A stretch of 58,292 nucleotides of DNA from Acetobacterium sp. (lineage in GTDB: Bacteria > Bacillota > Clostridia > Eubacteriales > Eubacteriaceae), in the NCBI RefSeq assembly GCF_030652775.1, contig NZ_JAUSPS010000014.1, positions 1 through 58,292 of the forward strand, written 5' to 3'. Both the position numbers and the translations under genes were made by a program. This document shows positions 51,426 to 58,292 of this stretch, piece after piece. Position 1 is the first letter of the stretch. Every line of letters begins with the position of its first letter. Under the pieces are notes generated by a model that saw only the letters and a list, made by a program, of their open reading frames with translations, made no database searches and was not told where the DNA came from.

Positions 51426-52245
51426 TTGTACGGTCATTGCGGTTGTTAATCAAAAGGGTGGGGTAGGTAAAACAACTTCAACATATAATTTAGGTTGGGA
51501 ACTTGGTAAATTGGGCAAAAAGGTTCTTCTTGTTGATTTAGATTCGCAGGCAAATTTAACCATGCAAGCAGGTGTTCCAACTCCAGACAAATTGAGCTTT
51601 ACATTGGCGACTTTATTAACAAAGTGTATATATGACGATGAATTTACATATGATAATGAAGATATTCTTATTCATAAAGAGATGATCGATCTTCTACCTT
51701 CTAATATTGAATTATCAAATGTGGAGATACAAATTGTAAATGTTATGTCAAGAGAAAGCGTCCTAGATCGTATTTTAGAAAAATATAAAGAAGCTTACGA
51801 TTATATAATCATTGATTGCATGCCTTCATTAGGGATGATGCCAATAAATGCTCTTGTTGCAGCCAATAAAGTTATTATACCAGTTGTTCCGGAATTTTGG
51901 GCAGTCAAAGGGATCGAAGCATTGCTGAAAACGATCAAGAATGTTAAAAAGAAAATGAATAGTGGATTAGAAATTGAAGGGATACTATTAACAAAATATA
52001 CTCCTAATTTAAGAATCACAAAGGAAATGGAACAAATTATTACAGATGTTTTTGGTGAAAGGATTAATGTGTTTGATTCAAAAATTCCAGCAGTTACAAA
52101 AATGGGTGATACTGCTATCAACTCCTTAAGTGCTCGTGAAATGTACGAGAGTTTAAAAATAAAGAAGCATAAAGACTCAATTGAAAAAGTAATGAGTGCA
52201 TATCAGAATCTTTCTTTAGAAATTATAAATAAGGAGGTGAAGTAA
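51418..52245 (+). CDS. parA: ParA-family partition ATPase
   Basis: 275 residues. The deviant Walker A VNQKGGVGKTTSTYNLG lies at about 9-25, the switch motif VDLDSQANLTMQAG near 43-56 and Walker B DYIIIDCMPSLGMM near 125-138. The lack of a long N-terminal DNA-binding region makes it Soj-like/type Ib. It segregates plasmid copies by ATP-dependent nucleoid binding. ATG 51418 is used because GGAGACGAGC lies upstream. Its TAA overlaps the parB ATG. Confidence 0.93.
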   Translation: MSNCTVIAVVNQKGGVGKTTSTYNLGWELGKLGKKVLLVDLDSQANLTMQAGVPTPDKLSFTLATLLTKCIYDDEFTYDNEDILIHKEMIDLLPSNIELSNVEIQIVNVMSRESVLDRILEKYKEAYDYIIIDCMPSLGMMPINALVAANKVIIPVVPEFWAVKGIEALLKTIKNVKKKMNSGLEIEGILLTKYTPNLRITKEMEQIITDVFGERINVFDSKIPAVTKMGDTAINSLSAREMYESLKIKKHKDSIEKVMSAYQNLSLEIINKEVK

Positions 52246-53102
52246 TGGCGAACCGATTAGACAGTTTATTTAGCTTGGATGATGAAGAACTTTTGATGAT
52301 AGAAGTCAATAAACTACTGGAATTTGAGGATCATATATTTCCCGGATATGATGAAATTTCTATGAAAGGCTTAATGGTGAGTATTGAGAGTCGTGGAGTT
52401 GTAACGCCGATTCTTGTTAGAAAGCATCCTGAAAAATTAGGGAAGTATGAAATTCTTGCTGGCCATAATAGAGTTGAAGCTTGTAAAAGATTGAATATCG
52501 ATATTATACCGGCACGTTTATTTAATGATTTGAGCGAGAATGATGCAAAAATGATTGTTATTGAAACAAACCTCAATCAAAGAAATTTGAATGATTTTAA
52601 AGTATCGGAACGTGCTCATATTGTATCTGAATGGGATCGTTTGAGAGAGGATAAAGATATTGAAAAAGAAAATGAAGAATCTCCAAATGAATCAGGATTT
52701 AATCTGGGAAGAATTCAAGTATGGAGATATAATCGGATACATAACTCCTTGATCCAGGGGATTAAAGAGTTGCTTGATAATTATGCTATCAGTATAAAAG
52801 CGGGAGTAGAATTATCTTATCTGGATGAAGATGGGCAGATGATGGTATTATCTATATTGAATGATGGGTATAAACTAACCGAACCAAAGGCTTCTTTAAT
52901 CAAAAATTTATTCGAAAAAAATCTGATCACGAGGGAAGCAATCTTAGATTTATTTATTAAAAAGAAAAAAGAGAGAAAGCCTTTTAAAATAAGACCTGAA
53001 ATATTAGATAACTATTTTAACAAAGAAACGGATGCAGAGATTCAAAATATTCTAGTAGAAGCTCTAGATGAATATTTTAATAAAAAAGAAGGTAGTGAGT
53101 AA
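52245..53102 (+). CDS. parB: ParB-family partition protein, first copy
   Basis: 285 residues. The ParB N-terminal CTP-binding region has GHNRVEACKRL near 74-84 and ETNLNQRNLNDFKVSERA near 107-124. The central helix-turn-helix (NLGRIQVWRYNRI) is followed by a C-terminal dimer region. It is translationally coupled to parA. It should bind a centromere-like site; the five TTTCCTCGGGAAA palindromes are the best candidates in the window. A second, diverged copy is at 56670. Confidence 0.9.
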   Translation: MANRLDSLFSLDDEELLMIEVNKLLEFEDHIFPGYDEISMKGLMVSIESRGVVTPILVRKHPEKLGKYEILAGHNRVEACKRLNIDIIPARLFNDLSENDAKMIVIETNLNQRNLNDFKVSERAHIVSEWDRLREDKDIEKENEESPNESGFNLGRIQVWRYNRIHNSLIQGIKELLDNYAISIKAGVELSYLDEDGQMMVLSILNDGYKLTEPKASLIKNLFEKNLITREAILDLFIKKKKERKPFKIRPEILDNYFNKETDAEIQNILVEALDEYFNKKEGSE

Positions 53103-53122
53103 AATCATTACCTTCTTTTTTA
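53082..53122. terminator. Bidirectional terminator after parB
   Basis: AAAAAGAAGGTA pairs with TACCTTCTTTTT around a 13-nt loop that holds the parB stop codon. Shared with the convergent gene at 53124. Confidence 0.8.
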
Positions 53123-53123
53123 T

Positions 53124-53807
53124 CTAACGTTTTACAAACAATCCTAATACTGAAATAGCTGTTGCAGCAGCAGCCCAATTTCCGGCACGTCGGGTAGATG
53201 AATTAGTAGCATTTGCTATTTTAATAATTTCCTTCTGTGATTTTACAATATTCTGTTTGTGAATTTCATCATGATATAAATTAATTGCATCGGTAATGGT
53301 ATTAGCTCGATGATCATTGATATAGTCATAGATAATTTCAATAAATCCTGGAAAGGTATACTTAAAGGGCAGTAAACCAGGATATCTGAAATTCTGATAA
53401 CTTTGGTATAGATCGGACAGAAGTCGATTTTTTTCATTATTCAGCGTATCTAAATTTTTGATATACTTCTCCAATTTTCGTTCTTTCGAAGAGTGAAGGA
53501 TAAAGTAAAATACCAGGATAAGTGGAATATCAAGTATCGTAAATAATAAAATATTGGGCGTATATTGGTAATCCATGTATAAATAAAAGAAAATGGTAAA
53601 CAACGTAGCTGAGGTTATAAAAATAGAAAGAAAAAAGTTTCCTAAATTACTGAAGGATAGTTTTTTATGAGATTCAAAAGCCTTGGTTAATTCTATAGCA
53701 GCTTCTTCCATTTTTATAAGCTGATTGTATTGAGGTGATTTCTGGCTAAAATAAGAAGTGGCTTCTTTCAATTGTGTTAGTAAATTACTTCTGTCTAAGT
53801 GATCCAT
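53124..53807 (-). CDS. Hypothetical membrane protein, 227 residues
   Basis: A helical N-terminus is followed by two adjacent membrane spans (residues ~52-73 and 83-103), a charged coiled segment (KERKLEKYIKNLDTLNNEKN) and a final short hydrophobic stretch (NWAAAATAISVLGLFV). GGGGAT is a weak ribosome site. The gene starts 13 nt after the XRE gene upstream of it, so the two probably form one operon. No family recognised. Confidence 0.6.
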   Translation of the reverse strand: MDHLDRSNLLTQLKEATSYFSQKSPQYNQLIKMEEAAIELTKAFESHKKLSFSNLGNFFLSIFITSATLFTIFFYLYMDYQYTPNILLFTILDIPLILVFYFILHSSKERKLEKYIKNLDTLNNEKNRLLSDLYQSYQNFRYPGLLPFKYTFPGFIEIIYDYINDHRANTITDAINLYHDEIHKQNIVKSQKEIIKIANATNSSTRRAGNWAAAATAISVLGLFVKR

Positions 53808-53820
53808 TCAATATCCCCTT

Positions 53821-54201
53821 TTACTTTTTTTCAATAATCATATTTTCAACAATATTCTCAAATTTTCCTAATAGTTTAATTTGTAATCTTTCATCTTCAA
53901 TTTTATCATAAATATCAAGTAAATCCTTCTGATTTTTTGTTAATTTAATGGAATATTCCTGTTTTATTTTATGTGTATATTCGCTTGTTTCAACTGAAGG
54001 TTTTTCTATTGACCGGCCGATCAAATCGTCTAGTGATATCTGAAAATAATCTGCAAGTTTAACTAGGGTTCCAAGCTCTGGCTGTCTATCTTCATTTTCA
54101 TATTTGCTGATGCTTACAAATGATACGCCAATAATGTTTCCCAGTTCTGTTTGGGTAAGCTTATTTTTTATTCGAAGTTTTCTCAATATTTTTGGGAACA
54201 T
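53821..54201 (-). CDS. XRE-family regulator
   Basis: 126 residues. The helix-turn-helix LTQTELGNIIGVSFVSISKYEN is near 15-36, followed by FQISLDDLIGR, standard for small XRE repressors. The charged C-terminal half is probably for dimerisation. A perfect 11-bp inverted repeat (54218-54253) covers its own promoter region, so autorepression is likely. It is followed by the membrane protein gene at 53124. Confidence 0.85.
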   Translation of the reverse strand: MFPKILRKLRIKNKLTQTELGNIIGVSFVSISKYENEDRQPELGTLVKLADYFQISLDDLIGRSIEKPSVETSEYTHKIKQEYSIKLTKNQKDLLDIYDKIEDERLQIKLLGKFENIVENMIIEKK

Positions 54202-54217
54202 TATGATCTCCTTTATC

Positions 54218-54253
54218 AGTAGTATAATCTCCTGAGTTATTTATTATACTACT
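54218..54253 (-). promoter_or_regulatory. Operator of the XRE gene
   Basis: AGTAGTATAAT (54218-54228) and ATTATACTACT (54243-54253) form a perfect inverted repeat. On the minus strand the upstream arm contains a TATAAT-like -10. Confidence 0.6.
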
Positions 54254-54315
54254 CTTTATGCTCTTTTTTAAACCAAAATATCAAATAAATCATAAATACT
54301 ACATTATTTAAAGGA

Positions 54316-54420
54316 TTGACATTTGAAATAAGGTATAATATTATCTAATTATACACAGAGTATAATTAGATAATAAAAAAAAACACTTTTATTATATTTA
54401 TAAGTGTTTTAAATATTTTT
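54316..54420 (+). ncRNA. Promoter-hairpin-terminator cassette, possible small RNA
   Basis: TTGACA (54316-54321), 17 nt, TATTAT (54339-54344). A perfect 15-bp inverted repeat (54340-54354 / 54360-54374) follows at once, then the hairpin AAAACACTT...AAGTGTTTT with T-rich tail. No reading frame. Could be a 60-70 nt RNA, or an operator-controlled promoter whose product is lost. The 54202-54441 gap holds nothing else. Confidence 0.4.
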
Positions 54421-54441
54421 GATTTTATAGGTTTTAAAAGG

Positions 54442-54633
54442 TTACTTATCAAATTTTTCGTATTGTTCGGGTGTAATTAAATTAATTTTTTCCTCAAATT
54501 CAGAGACATGCTTTTTTATTAGTATTTCGATCTCACGATTTGCTGATCGGCCGTTGTAGTCAGCAACATATCTGAATTTTTTCATTAATTCTTTATCAAC
54601 ACGGATTGTGAAACGTGGTAATTTTGAAGGCAT
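54442..54633 (-). CDS. Arc/ribbon-helix-helix DNA-binding protein
   Basis: 63 residues. LPRFTIRVDKELMKKFRYVA gives the DNA-contacting strand and first helix, then NGRSANREIEILIKKHV the second helix of the ribbon-helix-helix fold, as in Arc and MetJ-like plasmid regulators. GGAG precedes the start at 54633. Divergent from a second RHH gene at 54738, with two direct repeats between them as likely operators. Confidence 0.85.
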   Translation of the reverse strand: MPSKLPRFTIRVDKELMKKFRYVADYNGRSANREIEILIKKHVSEFEEKINLITPEQYEKFDK

Positions 54634-54684
54634 TGTAAAATCTCCTTTACTTTTATTGATATATTATAACATCAAAAATATTGT

Positions 54685-54746
54685 TGACGACAAAGTGACG
54701 ACATGATAAAATGGTAAAAAAAGGAGGTGACGACAAAGTGACGACA
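54685..54746. promoter_or_regulatory. Direct-repeat operators between divergent RHH genes
   Basis: TGACGACAAAGTGACGACA occurs at 54685-54703 and 54728-54746, each made of two TGACGACA half sites. TTGACG (54684-54689), 17 nt and TAAAAT (54707-54712) form a promoter with the first repeat between -35 and -10. The second repeat covers the ribosome site end and GTG start of the next gene. Direct half-site repeats suit RHH repressors. Confidence 0.7.
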
Positions 54747-54884
54747 AACAACGTTAGATCAGGATTGAGATTACCAGAAGAATTGAATGAAATGCTAATA
54801 AAAAAAGCTAAAGAAAAAGGCATTTCTAAAAATGCGTTAATACTTCAAATCCTATGGGAATATGTGAGTAAATTGAATAAATAA
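54738..54884 (+). CDS. Small ribbon-helix-helix protein, 48 residues
   Basis: GTG 54738 preceded by AAGGAGGTGA at 54721-54730. The protein has GLRLPEELNEMLIKKAKEKG and ISKNALILQILWEYV, the strand-helix-helix pattern of CopG/Arc-type repressors. Its start codon is inside a TGACGACA operator repeat, so it is probably autorepressed, directly or by its divergent RHH neighbour. Short repressors of this kind control copy number or partition in plasmids. Confidence 0.75.
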   Translation: MTTNNVRSGLRLPEELNEMLIKKAKEKGISKNALILQILWEYVSKLNK

Positions 54885-54907
54885 ATGTTTGTTAAAAATA
54901 TTTTCAT

Positions 54908-54953
54908 GAAAGATGTTAGATGGTAACCGCTGGGTTCAAGTCCTAGGTCTTTC
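54908..54953 (+). other. tRNA-like mini-structure without anticodon arm
   Basis: 46 nt. GAAAGAT pairs with GTCTTTC as a 7-bp acceptor-like stem (one G-T pair), GTTAGATGGTAAC is D-arm-like, and CTGGG-TTCAAGT-CCTAG is a 5-bp T-arm whose loop fits TTCRANY. There is no anticodon arm. It may be a deleted tRNA, an integration-site remnant or a coincidence. Confidence 0.4.
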
Positions 54954-54980
54954 TTAGTTCTTAGATAAATGAATATTACG

Positions 54981-55181
54981 CATTATAGAAATTCCATGAT
55001 TCCCCCTTTAAACAGGAAGCGACGTAGCATTGTGTTGGATTCACATAGATGCCGAAAAATGATCTCATGGTAGAGATTAATCGCAAAGATACGGAAAAAT
55101 GGACCATGCGACGCCTGTTGGTGCCGGCCTATGTGGCGGGATTTAGTTTCGTTTGCTTTTAACCAAAGTAATTCTATAATG
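54981..55181. repeat. Inverted-repeat-bounded GC-richer islet
   Basis: CATTATAGAA (54981-54990) and TTCTATAATG (55172-55181) bound about 200 nt that is visibly richer in GC than its surroundings. Inside is a 37-codon frame (55049-55162) without a ribosome site. It might be a gene remnant or small insertion. No gene is called in 54885-55351. Confidence 0.35.
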
Positions 55182-55251
55182 TGCCCGGAGAGATTTCTCT
55201 CCATGATTGGGGGTCGTTGTAAAATTCAATCATTAATATAATAAATAATTT

Positions 55252-55285
55252 GCAGATGAGTAGATTCTACTCATCTGCTTTTTTG
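55252..55285 (+). terminator. Rho-independent terminator
   Basis: GCAGATGAGTA pairs with TACTCATCTGC around a 6-nt loop, then six T residues. Confidence 0.85.
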
Positions 55286-55351
55286 ATGGTTTACAAATGT
55301 TTCTATTAGGGATATTTGTAAATCATTATAATTATAAAGGAGAATATTTTA

Positions 55352-55720
55352 ATGGCGAATTTAATTTGGGAAAAAGAATCGGGTGAAAAGCACTATGAAG
55401 ACGATTTGGTGAAATATGTCTGTTATGGTTGTGATAAAGAATTTATTATTGGCAAGCACTTCGCTGAAACGTCCGATCAGTTACGGTGTCCATACTGTGG
55501 GCAAGTAAAAGATCTGGATGTAAGATCAGAAGCTACAGGAGAATGGCTGGAAGAACTGGAGCTGGGATGCTTTGGAATGAGTTATACAATTGATAAGAAT
55601 GGAAATCAAGTCACTCATCCACTCGATCTTTTTGAGAAAGAAATCTTTTATAATCGACAGAATAAGACGAATGATGAAATCAATAAGCGCTTTATTGAAT
55701 TAGTGCAACAAATTAATTGA
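55352..55720 (+). CDS. Zinc-ribbon hypothetical protein
   Basis: 122 residues. Two CxxC knuckles (YVCYGCDKEF near 22-31, LRCPYCGQV near 45-53) form a zinc ribbon in the N-terminal half; the C-terminal half is acidic. It starts after AAAGGAG and ends 1 nt before the radical SAM gene, so the two are coupled and the ribbon protein may be its partner or substrate. Confidence 0.65.
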   Translation: MANLIWEKESGEKHYEDDLVKYVCYGCDKEFIIGKHFAETSDQLRCPYCGQVKDLDVRSEATGEWLEELELGCFGMSYTIDKNGNQVTHPLDLFEKEIFYNRQNKTNDEINKRFIELVQQIN

Positions 55721-55721
55721 A

Positions 55722-56588
55722 ATGAACTGGGATAAACAGATACTTCGGGTTTTCCCAAAGAAAACCAGTTACACCCCGGAAGATCCCCTGACCTATTATC
55801 CGGATGGAATCATCCAGGCACCCATGTTTTCACTTTTTCCAAAGTTTGATGAGATTCATATTTCCTGTTCCTTTACCTGGGATAAGGACTATTGCATTAA
55901 GCTTCAGGAACAATACCAGGCATTTACAGACCGGCCAGTGAAAATTGGTGGCCCCGGATTTGTAAGTGCAGCGGAGGATTTCGTGCCGGGACTATATCTC
56001 AAACCAAACATAATTTTTACCAGCAGGGGTTGTAATAATCAATGTCCCTGGTGCATCGTGCCGAAGATTGAGGGGTACTTAAAAGAACTGCCTATTTGTC
56101 CTGGCAACATTGTCCAGGACAATAATTTTCTTCAGACCAGTAAAAATCATAAAGATAAAATGTTTGAAATGCTACGGTCTCAGCGAAGGATCCAGTTTAA
56201 AGGCGGATTACAATCAAATTTGATCGATGATCATTTTGTAGAGAACGTCAGAAGTCTAAAAATTGATGAATTATGGCTGGCCTGTGACACGGATCAATCA
56301 CTACTGGCGTTTAGAACTGCCTGTAAGAAGTTAGTTAAAGGGGGATTTAATCGGGAAAAAATTAAGTGCTATGTTCTGATTGGGGATGATATGGAAGCAA
56401 ATGAAAATCGTCTCCAAGAAGTATATCGGATGGGAGCCATGCCCTTTGCCCAATTGGTGAGGGATTTCTCATCGTATAAAACGGAGTATTCAATGGAATG
56501 GAAAGCATTCGCCAGGCAATGGCAGCGACCGGCGTCGATCAAAGCACATATGGAAAGAGGAACACAATTTAGAGACTATTCAACATAG
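55722..56588 (+). CDS. Radical SAM-type protein of mobile elements
   Basis: 288 residues. The cluster motif TSRGCNNQCPWCIVP near residues 101-115 gives CxxxCxxC, binding a [4Fe-4S] cluster for S-adenosylmethionine cleavage. The N-terminal part has FPKKTSYTPEDPL and GGPGF, and a partial TIM barrel follows (LWLACDTDQ, YVLIGDDM). The modification target is unknown. It is coupled to a zinc-ribbon protein and lies 81 nt before the second ParB. Homologs are familiar as phage/plasmid hypothetical radical SAM proteins. Confidence 0.82.
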   Translation: MNWDKQILRVFPKKTSYTPEDPLTYYPDGIIQAPMFSLFPKFDEIHISCSFTWDKDYCIKLQEQYQAFTDRPVKIGGPGFVSAAEDFVPGLYLKPNIIFTSRGCNNQCPWCIVPKIEGYLKELPICPGNIVQDNNFLQTSKNHKDKMFEMLRSQRRIQFKGGLQSNLIDDHFVENVRSLKIDELWLACDTDQSLLAFRTACKKLVKGGFNREKIKCYVLIGDDMEANENRLQEVYRMGAMPFAQLVRDFSSYKTEYSMEWKAFARQWQRPASIKAHMERGTQFRDYST

Positions 56589-56593
56589 GATTC

Positions 56594-56610
56594 TGTTTCC
56601 CGAGGAAACA
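56594..56610 (-). promoter_or_regulatory. Noc/parS-like palindrome, site 5 (reverse orientation)
   Basis: TGTTTCCCGAGGAAACA, the exact reverse complement of sites 1 and 3, placed 60 nt before the second ParB-like gene. Confidence 0.6.
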
Positions 56611-56619
56611 AAATTAATC

Positions 56620-56642
56620 AGACCCTCACAGGGTCTTTTATT
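56620..56642 (+). terminator. Rho-independent terminator
   Basis: AGACCCT-CAC-AGGGTCT followed by a T-rich tail, between the radical SAM gene and the second ParB gene. Confidence 0.75.
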
Positions 56643-56669
56643 TTTTATAAGAAAGGGTGTTAAGTAAAT

Positions 56670-57542
56670 ATGGCCGATTATTCTGAATCTTCAATTTATG
56701 CGAGAATTGAAGTAAGTCGTCTCATTGATTTCAAGAATCACATTTTTGCCAAGTACAACGAAAGCGAAATGAAATCAATGATGGAAAGTATTGAAGATAT
56801 GGGAGTGACAGATCCGATCCTGGTTCGACCTCACAATGAGTATGAGGGGATGTTTGAGATTATTTCCGGGCATAATCGTGTGGAAGCCTGCAAAAGACTA
56901 GGGAAAAGAGATATCCATGCTGTTATCTATGAGGAATTAAAAGATGATAGCGCTGCTGAACTGATGCTCATTGAAACAAATATAAAAAAGCGCAGTCTAA
57001 ATGATTATGCTATTTCTGAAAAAGCTAAAATTCTGACGAGACGCCATCAATTGATGAAAATACTCAATAAAAGGAAGGCACAACTTTCAGAAATTGAGCG
57101 ATCTCAATACGATCAGTTGGAAAAGGATAATCCATTCAATATCGGCAAGCGTCAGATCATTTCTTACGTACAGATCCACAACAATTTGACGCAAGGATTA
57201 AAAGATCTTTGCGACAGTGGTAAACTCAGTATCAAGTCGGCAGTAGAGCTGTCCTATCTCTCTGATGCCGAACAGGACGTGGTGAGATCCTTTATGCTGG
57301 ATGGAAATAAGATATCCTACCATAAAGCAAACATCATCCGAAAAAAAATGGAAAGTGCTGAAATTACAATCGATGTACTCAATGAGATTTTCAAAGATAA
57401 GGTTTCAAAAAAGAAACCGGAAAAAACCTATAAAATATCACCGGAAATTATCGAAAAATACTTTCAGGATATTGAGGATGAAGGCGACATCCAAATGACC
57501 GTTGAGTTGGCATTGGATCAGTATTTTTCTCAGAGCAGTTAA
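56670..57542 (+). CDS. ParB-like protein, second copy
   Basis: 290 residues. Similar to the ParB at 52245 along its length (GHNRVEACKRLG, ETNIKKRSLNDYAISEKA, NIGKRQIISYVQIHN) but diverged. No second ParA accompanies it. Instead its stop overlaps the relaxase start and a Noc/parS-like palindrome lies just upstream. It may be a Noc-like spreading protein, a transfer regulator or a second centromere-binding protein. GAAAGGG precedes ATG 56670 at a loose distance. Confidence 0.85.
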   Translation: MADYSESSIYARIEVSRLIDFKNHIFAKYNESEMKSMMESIEDMGVTDPILVRPHNEYEGMFEIISGHNRVEACKRLGKRDIHAVIYEELKDDSAAELMLIETNIKKRSLNDYAISEKAKILTRRHQLMKILNKRKAQLSEIERSQYDQLEKDNPFNIGKRQIISYVQIHNNLTQGLKDLCDSGKLSIKSAVELSYLSDAEQDVVRSFMLDGNKISYHKANIIRKKMESAEITIDVLNEIFKDKVSKKKPEKTYKISPEIIEKYFQDIEDEGDIQMTVELALDQYFSQSS

Positions 57543-58292
57543 ATGGCTGTGTTTAAAATCATCAAGTTCAAACATGGTCAAACAAAAACCGGAATGCGGA
57601 ACTGTATTGACTATACCAAGAAAATGGAAGAAGAAAATCACCTGGTGTCAACCATTAACTGCTCATCCGAGAGTGCCTATGAAGAATTCATGCTAATCAA
57701 AAATATGTATAACAAGGAAAGTGGACGACTTTATATTCATGCCGAACAGAGCTTTCCACCAGAAATACAGGATATGCAGCTCATCCATGAAATTGGGCGC
57801 CGACTGATAGAAGAAACCGATATTTTTAACGGCTTCCAGGTCGTCATTGGAACCCATACGGATCGGGATCATATCCATAACCATTTCTGTATCAATTCAG
57901 TGAATGCTGAAACCGGTGAAAAATGGCATATCAGCAAAGCGGATCTGGAAGATATTAAAAGTAAATCCCTGGAGCTGTGTCGGGAAGAAAATATCCGGAT
58001 CTGGTGGGATAAACAAAATGATCAGGATCATGAAATCTTACCAGATGACAACAACGATAAACTGCATACCGTCAAACAGGGGGAGTATGAAAAGCAGAAA
58101 CAGGGACAGAGCTGGAAATATGAATTATTTCTGGCCGTTAAAGAGTGCGTGAAGCATTCCTTTAGCCAGGATGAATTTATATCGAACATGGAAAAGCTTG
58201 GTTATGAAGTCCAATGGGATCATCATAAGCACATCACGTTTACAACGCCAGAAGGTAAGAAGTGCAGAAATAATAAACTCTATCCGCCGGAG
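57543..58292 (+). CDS. Relaxase/mobilisation nuclease, N-terminal part
   Basis: 250 residues up to the window edge, where it is cut. MAVFKIIKFKHGQTKTGMRN begins the typical MobA/VirD2-like relaxase domain. The three-histidine metal motif HTDRDHIHNHFCIN lies near residues 102-115, and a catalytic Tyr is plausible at CIDYTKK. It nicks the origin of transfer to start conjugation or mobilisation. ATG 57543 overlaps the stop of the ParB-like gene. The start was found by translation from the overlap; the frame stays open to the last base. Confidence 0.9.
   Translation, partial: MAVFKIIKFKHGQTKTGMRNCIDYTKKMEEENHLVSTINCSSESAYEEFMLIKNMYNKESGRLYIHAEQSFPPEIQDMQLIHEIGRRLIEETDIFNGFQVVIGTHTDRDHIHNHFCINSVNAETGEKWHISKADLEDIKSKSLELCREENIRIWWDKQNDQDHEILPDDNNDKLHTVKQGEYEKQKQGQSWKYELFLAVKECVKHSFSQDEFISNMEKLGYEVQWDHHKHITFTTPEGKKCRNNKLYPPE

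Noticed and set aside
54983..55204. 73-codon minus-strand frame
   Set aside because: No motif or clear start; it spans the inverted-repeat-bounded islet and is probably incidental.

Overview
The left ~34 kb looks like chromosome of an Acetobacterium-like acetogen (Clostridia, Eubacteriaceae). The evidence is a NuoE/HndB/NuoF-type electron-bifurcating [FeFe]-hydrogenase operon, a corrinoid protein next to a UroD-type methyltransferase with two sugar-type symporters, a tungsten aldehyde:ferredoxin oxidoreductase beside an iron alcohol dehydrogenase, and a 2-hydroxyacyl-CoA-dehydratase/double-cubane-type reductase with its ATP-driven activator. Genus is an inference from gene content only.

Layout, left to right. 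1-7.2 kb: a TetR tail, a DUF5692-type membrane protein, oleate hydratase, a large GltD-like iron-sulfur flavoprotein and an MBL-fold hydrolase. 7.3-12.8 kb: alcohol dehydrogenase, aldehyde ferredoxin oxidoreductase, and a GGDEF/HD-GYP protein. 13-20.1 kb: a redox island made of a cysteine-poor paralog of a double-cubane reductase, a NapH-like membrane ferredoxin, the genuine double-cubane reductase, its activase, a CcdA-like protein and an exported cysteine-rich protein. Two inverted copies of a MITE-like repeat flank the second half of this island. 20.2-25.6 kb: LexA-controlled dinB plus a small partner, an XPD-like nuclease-helicase, and an acetyltransferase. 26-31 kb: the methyltransfer operon behind a strong promoter and a long structured leader. 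31.4-34.2 kb: hydC-hydD-hydB and only the first 45 codons of hydA.

At 34240 a group II intron begins. At its far end (36599) the flanking sequence is not hydA but the tail of a plasmid/ICE-type SNF2 helicase-methylase. Everything from there to the right edge is more AT-rich and reads as a plasmid or plasmid-like element. It carries a second LexA-controlled dinB module, a serine recombinase, a replication initiator, three 22-bp iterons, a ParA with two ParB-like proteins, five dispersed Noc/parS-like palindromes, ribbon-helix-helix and XRE regulators, a radical SAM protein and a relaxase cut by the window edge. The simplest readings are recombination between two intron copies that fused plasmid and chromosome and split hydA, or an assembly misjoin at a multicopy intron.

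The most striking finding inside the plasmid part is a compact locus at 49.42-49.72 kb with the full architecture of an Fst/par type I toxin-antitoxin: a 33-residue hydrophobic peptide, a convergent ~75-nt RNA, a shared bidirectional terminator, and direct repeats that would let the RNA pair across the toxin start codon. The peptide sequence itself is one I do not recognise.
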